From assembly GCA_947488625.1 (NCBI GenBank), contig CANKZR010000001.1:744001-808000 (forward strand): a stretch of 64,000 bases of DNA, read 5' to 3'. Below, piece by piece: positions 60,475-64,000 of the stretch (position 1 is the stretch's first letter; every line of letters begins with the position of its first letter). The position numbers and the translations under genes were made by a program. This DNA is from an uncultured Sphingomonadaceae bacterium. Lineage in GTDB: Bacteria; Pseudomonadota; Alphaproteobacteria; Sphingomonadales; Sphingomonadaceae. The notes under the pieces were generated by a model that saw nothing but the letters and a program-made list of their open reading frames with translations, did no database searches and was not told the DNA's origin.

Positions 60475-61362
60475 TCAGGTGTGGCGCAACATCCCTTCCT
60501 GGGAGACACTGGCGACCAACCTGCCATCGCGGTTGAAAATCTGCCCGCGTCCGAAGCCCCGGGCGTGCCCGGACCACGGGCTTTCCGTCACGTAGAGCAG
60601 CCACTCGTCGGTCCGGAAGCTCTCGTGAAACCACAGCGCATGATCGAGACTAGCGCCCTTGACCGTCTCGTCCAGGACGCTGACGCCATGCGGTTGCAAG
60701 GCGGTGCCCAGCAATTGATAATCGGAGATATAAGCCAGCATGGCGCGGTGCACCGATGGTTCGGGCGGAAGCGACGAGACCGTACGGAACCAGACATGGC
60801 TGACCGGATCGCGCTTTTGCGGGTCGAGCCAGTCGCGCGGCTCTACGGACCGGAAATCGATTGGCGATGGGCGCAGGGCTACCCGCTTTAGCGGACCATC
60901 AGGCAAGTTCTCTGCCGATTTTCGCTGCAGAACCGCATCCGAAACGAGTTCGTCCGGACCGGGAACATCAGGCATTCGCGTGGCCTGGTGATCCGGACCG
61001 TCCACCGGGATCTGGAACGAGGCGGTGAGGTTCAGGATGGGCTTGCCTTCCTGGCTCGCCACCACGCGGCGGTTGGAAAAGCTGCGCCCGTCAAGATCGC
61101 GCTTCACCCGGTATTCAATCGGCAGATGATCGCTGCCGGGGCGCAGGAAATAGGCGTGCAGCGAATGCGCCGCGCGCGCATCGTCCACCGTGCGGCTGGC
61201 CGCGCCAAGGGCCTGGGCAATGGCCTGTCCGCCAAAGACGCGGCCCGTCCCATCGGCGCGGCGCCTGCCGATGAAGCGGTCTGCGCCCTTGGGTTCCAGA
61301 TCGAGCAGGAGAACAAGGTCAGCGACGAGTTGTTCAGGTGTGTGTGACAGTTGCGAGGCCAT
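60475..61362 (-). CDS. tesB: Acyl-CoA thioesterase II (TesB-like)
   Basis: A 295-residue double hot-dog thioesterase. The N-terminal half has RVFGGQAIAQALGAASRTV and LHAYFLRPGSDHLPIEYRV; the C-terminal half has ASLDHALWFHESFRTDEWLL (catalytic Asp) and the final RGQIFNRDGRLVASVSQEGM. It hydrolyses medium- and long-chain acyl-CoA. The ATG at 61362 is preferred over upstream in-frame codons that lack conservation. It follows the JmjC/cupin gene by 47 bp on the same strand. Confidence 0.93.
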   Translation of the reverse strand: MASQLSHTPEQLVADLVLLLDLEPKGADRFIGRRRADGTGRVFGGQAIAQALGAASRTVDDARAAHSLHAYFLRPGSDHLPIEYRVKRDLDGRSFSNRRVVASQEGKPILNLTASFQIPVDGPDHQATRMPDVPGPDELVSDAVLQRKSAENLPDGPLKRVALRPSPIDFRSVEPRDWLDPQKRDPVSHVWFRTVSSLPPEPSVHRAMLAYISDYQLLGTALQPHGVSVLDETVKGASLDHALWFHESFRTDEWLLYVTESPWSGHARGFGRGQIFNRDGRLVASVSQEGMLRHT

Positions 61363-61409
61363 CTTTTCGCCATTGCGCGCCTGCCCCCGTCTCGTCAAGC
61401 GAGAGACCC

Positions 61410-62294
61410 TCAGCGAAGCCCGGGAATGCGGCGTGCGACGCGGCAGGCGAGGGCCTTGAGCCGGTTCTGTCGGGGCCAACGTCGCGGTGGGTTGGGCTTC
61501 ATCCCGCATTTGCGCAGCAGGTGGTTGAACGCACGGGCATCCGCCTCGTCATAGCTCCACCGCGATCGCCAGGTGATCGACAGCGAGATCGACGGCCTTG
61601 GACCGTTGCGGACGTAATGTGGTGCCATCACCGGAACGTACAGCGCGTCACCCGGCTCCAGCTTGAAGGTCATCCCGAAGTCGTTGAAACTGTCGTCCCA
61701 GTGCAGTTCGCGCGCACCACCGGTGTGATAGGCCTCATGCACGCTATCGGGTGCAAAGCGCGTGTCACCAGCCGGAAACACCGTCATCGACTTGGTGCCG
61801 CGCAATTGCAGCAGGATATTGTGTTCCGGGTCAAAGTGGTACGGCGTGACCGCCTCGGGGCTGGAGATGAAGATGAAACCCTGCGGCGTCAGCAATTCGC
61901 CGGTCGTGGGTTCGATCACTTCGCGGATTTCATCCAGCAGTTCATGCAGCATGCCGGCATAGGATGGGTCCTGCTCTATGTTCTTGAGCACGGCCCAGCT
62001 GTTCGCCGTATCAATATTCCGGATCGTGTCGCCGATGGAAAGGCCGGTGGCCTCCGGCTTGGCAGTTACGCCAAGGGGCAAGTCCCCCCGATTGTATTCG
62101 ACACTGCTGGCAGGCAGATCCTGTGCCAGCGCGGCCAGTGCCTCGCGTTCCAGCAGTGGATTATTGACGAGATCATGCGTGAGCTTGGTAGCGCCCTCCG
62201 GATAGGAGGCACCAAAATAGGCTCGACTGCGCGTAAGGAAGACCTGCTTTGCCCCGATGGACCTTCCGTGGAGATTGCCGACATAGTGACTCAT
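61410..62294 (-). CDS. Cupin-like/JmjC-type putative Fe(II)/2-oxoglutarate hydroxylase
   Basis: A 294-residue protein with a cupin_8/JmjC-like core (about residues 95-240). The predicted iron site is His153 and Asp155 (TPYHFDPEHN) with His226 (VMAPHYVRNG), and KSMTVFPAGD contains a likely 2-oxoglutarate-binding Lys168. Members hydroxylate proteins, RNA or small molecules; the substrate here is unknown. It overlaps the acyltransferase gene upstream by 4 bp (ATGA at 62291-62294), so the two are translationally coupled. Confidence 0.85.
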   Translation of the reverse strand: MSHYVGNLHGRSIGAKQVFLTRSRAYFGASYPEGATKLTHDLVNNPLLEREALAALAQDLPASSVEYNRGDLPLGVTAKPEATGLSIGDTIRNIDTANSWAVLKNIEQDPSYAGMLHELLDEIREVIEPTTGELLTPQGFIFISSPEAVTPYHFDPEHNILLQLRGTKSMTVFPAGDTRFAPDSVHEAYHTGGARELHWDDSFNDFGMTFKLEPGDALYVPVMAPHYVRNGPRPSISLSITWRSRWSYDEADARAFNHLLRKCGMKPNPPRRWPRQNRLKALACRVARRIPGLR

Positions 62295-63487
62295 ACCAAA
62301 CCTCTCGCGCCGTGCCCGGTTTCTAATCGCGCCATTGCTGCGAACGCTGCCTGCCGCAGCCGGCCACCTACGCCGATGGACAGCCGTTCGATCACGCGGC
62401 GCTCTCGCCAGACGTGGTCGATCATGGGGTGATCGGGCGAGGCACAGCTATCCGCCCATGCAAAACCGTCTTTATCCAGCAGGTCGAGGTTTTCGCGTTG
62501 CAGCAGGACGCCGGGCGAGAAGCGGGCGTAATCCTCGTCATAGGCAGTCTTGAAGGAAAAGGCGTGGTTACCGGTCATGAAGCTGGCAAGCATCGCGATC
62601 GGCCTGCCATCCAGCCTGATGGCAAGCCGTTCCAGCCTGCCGCGTGCGGCGGCACCCGCCAAGGCGTGATGGAAAATGGCCCGTGTGGCATTGTCGGATT
62701 GCAGAGCCGATCCGGCTTCGCCTTTCCAGCCGCGTTCCTCAAGTTCGAGGAATTCACGCGTCCAGTCGGCGACATTTGCATAATCGGTCAGCCGTTCGAC
62801 CGTAACTTCGCCCCCTTCGGCAAGACGACGATGCTGGCGGCGCAATTCCTTGCGCTTCTTGGATGAAAGGGATGCGGCGAAATAGTCTTCTGCAGATTGT
62901 CCTGTATGCAGCATCGCCCGCTCTTCCCTGAACACCTTTGCCGCAGGGCGCTTGTATTCTGGCAGCACGGTTTTCAGCGCATCGCGCAGCGGACCGTCTG
63001 CGGGCACGTGTGAGAGATGCAGGAACAGGGCCAATCCAGTCTCTCTGTCGCACCACGCCAGCAGTGCGCGCCAGAACTCCTGTTCCAGGCCCCTGGCTAC
63101 CAGCGGCTGGCCCAGAAAGCAGTTGGGATGCAGCCAGTTGCGCAGGTGCGGTATGGGATGGCCGTAATAGTCGCGCGTGCGCACAACCGGCATCAGCCCT
63201 GCGAGTTGCCCGTCGGCTTGCATGGCAAGCAATTCGACGTTGCAGTTCGTATCCAGCGCCCGCAGCGATGGCAGCAGGTACCAGCTTTCGTAGAACGGAT
63301 TGGGCTCCGTTGCGCATCGGGCGAGAGCATCCCACGCAGCGATCCTGTCGCGCCGCTCGAAGGCGCGCCAATCGTGTTCCTCCACCAGGACGCGGGGCGT
63401 GGAAACCCGGTTCGCGGCCGGGGCAAAGCCGCCGCCTAAAGCGCCAAGCCTCTGAAGAGACTGGGGAAAGGAGGCATCATGTGCCAA
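62291..63487 (-). CDS. FemAB/BioF2-like GNAT acyltransferase
   Basis: A 398-residue protein with a duplicated GNAT-like fold of the Acetyltransf_6 (BioF2-like) type. SSKKRKELRRQHRRLAEGG is the classic helix of this family, followed by FLELEERGWKGEAGSAL and RLAIRLDGRPIAMLASF. Relatives act in polysaccharide or natural-product acylation and in peptidoglycan bridge formation. The start is uncertain: the frame opens with TTG at 63487 and has no ATG nearby; a GTG about 34 codons on is possible. It overlaps the cupin gene by 4 bp. Confidence 0.82.
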   Translation of the reverse strand: MAHDASFPQSLQRLGALGGGFAPAANRVSTPRVLVEEHDWRAFERRDRIAAWDALARCATEPNPFYESWYLLPSLRALDTNCNVELLAMQADGQLAGLMPVVRTRDYYGHPIPHLRNWLHPNCFLGQPLVARGLEQEFWRALLAWCDRETGLALFLHLSHVPADGPLRDALKTVLPEYKRPAAKVFREERAMLHTGQSAEDYFAASLSSKKRKELRRQHRRLAEGGEVTVERLTDYANVADWTREFLELEERGWKGEAGSALQSDNATRAIFHHALAGAAARGRLERLAIRLDGRPIAMLASFMTGNHAFSFKTAYDEDYARFSPGVLLQRENLDLLDKDGFAWADSCASPDHPMIDHVWRERRVIERLSIGVGGRLRQAAFAAMARLETGHGARGLV

Positions 63488-63584
63488 TGAAGAAGGTTAA
63501 CCTCTGTGCCATTGGGATCATCGGGAACATGAACGTTACCTAGGGTGGAAGGCCACAAGGAAGATTTAAACAGAAGGGTAAAGA

Positions 63585-63615
63585 AAACCCTGCCCGGCAG
63601 GTGCCGGACAGGGTT
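63585..63615 (-). terminator. hppA: Terminator after the H+-pyrophosphatase gene
   Basis: On the minus strand CCCTG-T-CCGGCA, loop CC, TGCCGG-G-CAGGG, one mismatch, then TTTTCTTT. It ends about 30 bp past the hppA stop, between that gene and the acyltransferase. Confidence 0.87.
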
Positions 63616-63643
63616 TGAAGTAACCATCAAAGGGCTTTTTCGA

Positions 63644-64000
63644 TCAGACCGCCAGTGCTGCCAGAAGTAGCAGAGCAACAATATTGGTGATCTTGATCAT
63701 GGGGTTAACCGCCGGACCGGCGGTGTCCTTGTAAGGATCACCCACGGTATCGCCGGTAACTGCGGCATGGTGGGCGTCGGAGCCCTTACCGCCGTGATTG
63801 CCATCCTCGATGTATTTCTTGGCGTTATCCCATGCGCCGCCACCGGCAGTCATGGAAAGCGCCACGAACAGGCCGCCCACAATCACGCCCAGCAGCAATG
63901 CGCCCAGCGCCGCGAAGGCATTTTCCTGTCCGGCCACCATGTTGATGACGAAATACACTACGATGGGCGCCAGCACGGGCAGCAGCGAAGGAATGATCAT
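63644..64000 (-). CDS. hppA: K(+)/H(+)-translocating pyrophosphatase, C-terminal part
   Basis: The last 118 residues of a membrane pyrophosphatase; the frame stays open at the right edge (full proteins have about 700). The motif [20 protein letters not shown] followed by [25 protein letters not shown] is diagnostic: the acidic and lysine residues bind Mg-PPi. A final hydrophobic helix ends LLLLAALAV. It uses PPi hydrolysis to pump ions across the inner membrane. The residues that decide K+ dependence lie outside the window. Confidence 0.96.
   Translation of the reverse strand: MIIPSLLPVLAPIVVYFVINMVAGQENAFAALGALLLGVIVGGLFVALSMTAGGGAWDNAKKYIEDGNHGGKGSDAHHAAVTGDTVGDPYKDTAGPAVNPMIKITNIVALLLLAALAV

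Overview
The window is 64 kb of compact, GC-rich chromosome with very short intergenic gaps, many 1-4 bp stop/start overlaps (ATGA, GTGA, TGATG) and no insertion sequence, prophage or CRISPR array that I can see. Several features point to an alphaproteobacterium of the order Sphingomonadales, most likely the Erythrobacteraceae: a LOV-HTH protein closely resembling Erythrobacter litoralis EL222 (from memory of that protein), a circularly permuted two-piece tmRNA gene, HdaA, the lptD-surA-pdxA-rsmA order, DUF2794, an EpsC-type serine acetyltransferase and an H+-pyrophosphatase. Assignments rest on reading the translations, not on database searches.

Layout. 1-3.1 kb: the end of an alpha/beta hydrolase, an MFS transporter, the light-sensor regulator, a structured intergenic region and a c-type cytochrome. 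3.1-5.5 kb (minus): D-glycerate 3-kinase, a 2-hydroxyacid dehydrogenase and a Nudix hydrolase. 5.5-8.1 kb (minus): lemA with three TPM-domain proteins. 8.3-9.2 kb: mscL and ssrA. 9.2-9.7 kb: two small membrane proteins behind a palindromic operator-like site. 9.8-13.3 kb (minus): an arginine succinyltransferase-pathway operon (M20 hydrolase, astA, astB). 13.4-19.5 kb: PilZ protein, then rsmA, pdxA, surA and lptD on the minus strand. 19.5-23.4 kb (plus): pepA, DUF2256, holC, lipoprotein, ndk and a SnoaL-like protein.

23.4-26.7 kb (minus): sulfotransferase, purN (with an extra C-terminal domain) and purM. 26.7-29.8 kb (plus): DUF2066 protein, hdaA, cysE and DUF2794. 29.8-33.9 kb: gph (minus), then glmU and glmS, which feed UDP-GlcNAc synthesis. 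34-36.4 kb: a membrane GGDEF-EAL protein. 36.5-45 kb: purQ and purS, then an alpha/beta hydrolase-OsmC fusion, an M16 protease and a DUF3857/transglutaminase protein lying between purS and purC. 45.2-49.7 kb: a small lipoprotein, an NhaP-type antiporter, wrbA, a cyclic-nucleotide-binding flavoprotein and tRNA-Phe. 49.7-51.9 kb (minus): yacG, an RNase E/G-like protein, maf and infA. 52-57.7 kb: a TonB-dependent receptor with a large Gly/Arg-rich insert, a HI0933-type flavoprotein and an APC permease. 57.7-64 kb: uvrC, EcsC-family protein, tesB-like thioesterase, a JmjC/cupin protein with a FemAB-like acyltransferase, and the C-terminus of the H+-pyrophosphatase.

Most of the window is housekeeping: de novo purine synthesis, outer-membrane biogenesis, amino-sugar synthesis, and control of replication and translation. 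The least explained signals are a 92-nt imperfect inverted repeat between the LOV regulator and the cytochrome, whose loop shows an anti-Shine-Dalgarno pyrimidine tract; a terminator-like hairpin just upstream of purC; isolated LacI-like and TetR-like palindromes; and several domain fusions (PurN-YjbR, hydrolase-OsmC, cNMP-flavoprotein, receptor with insert).
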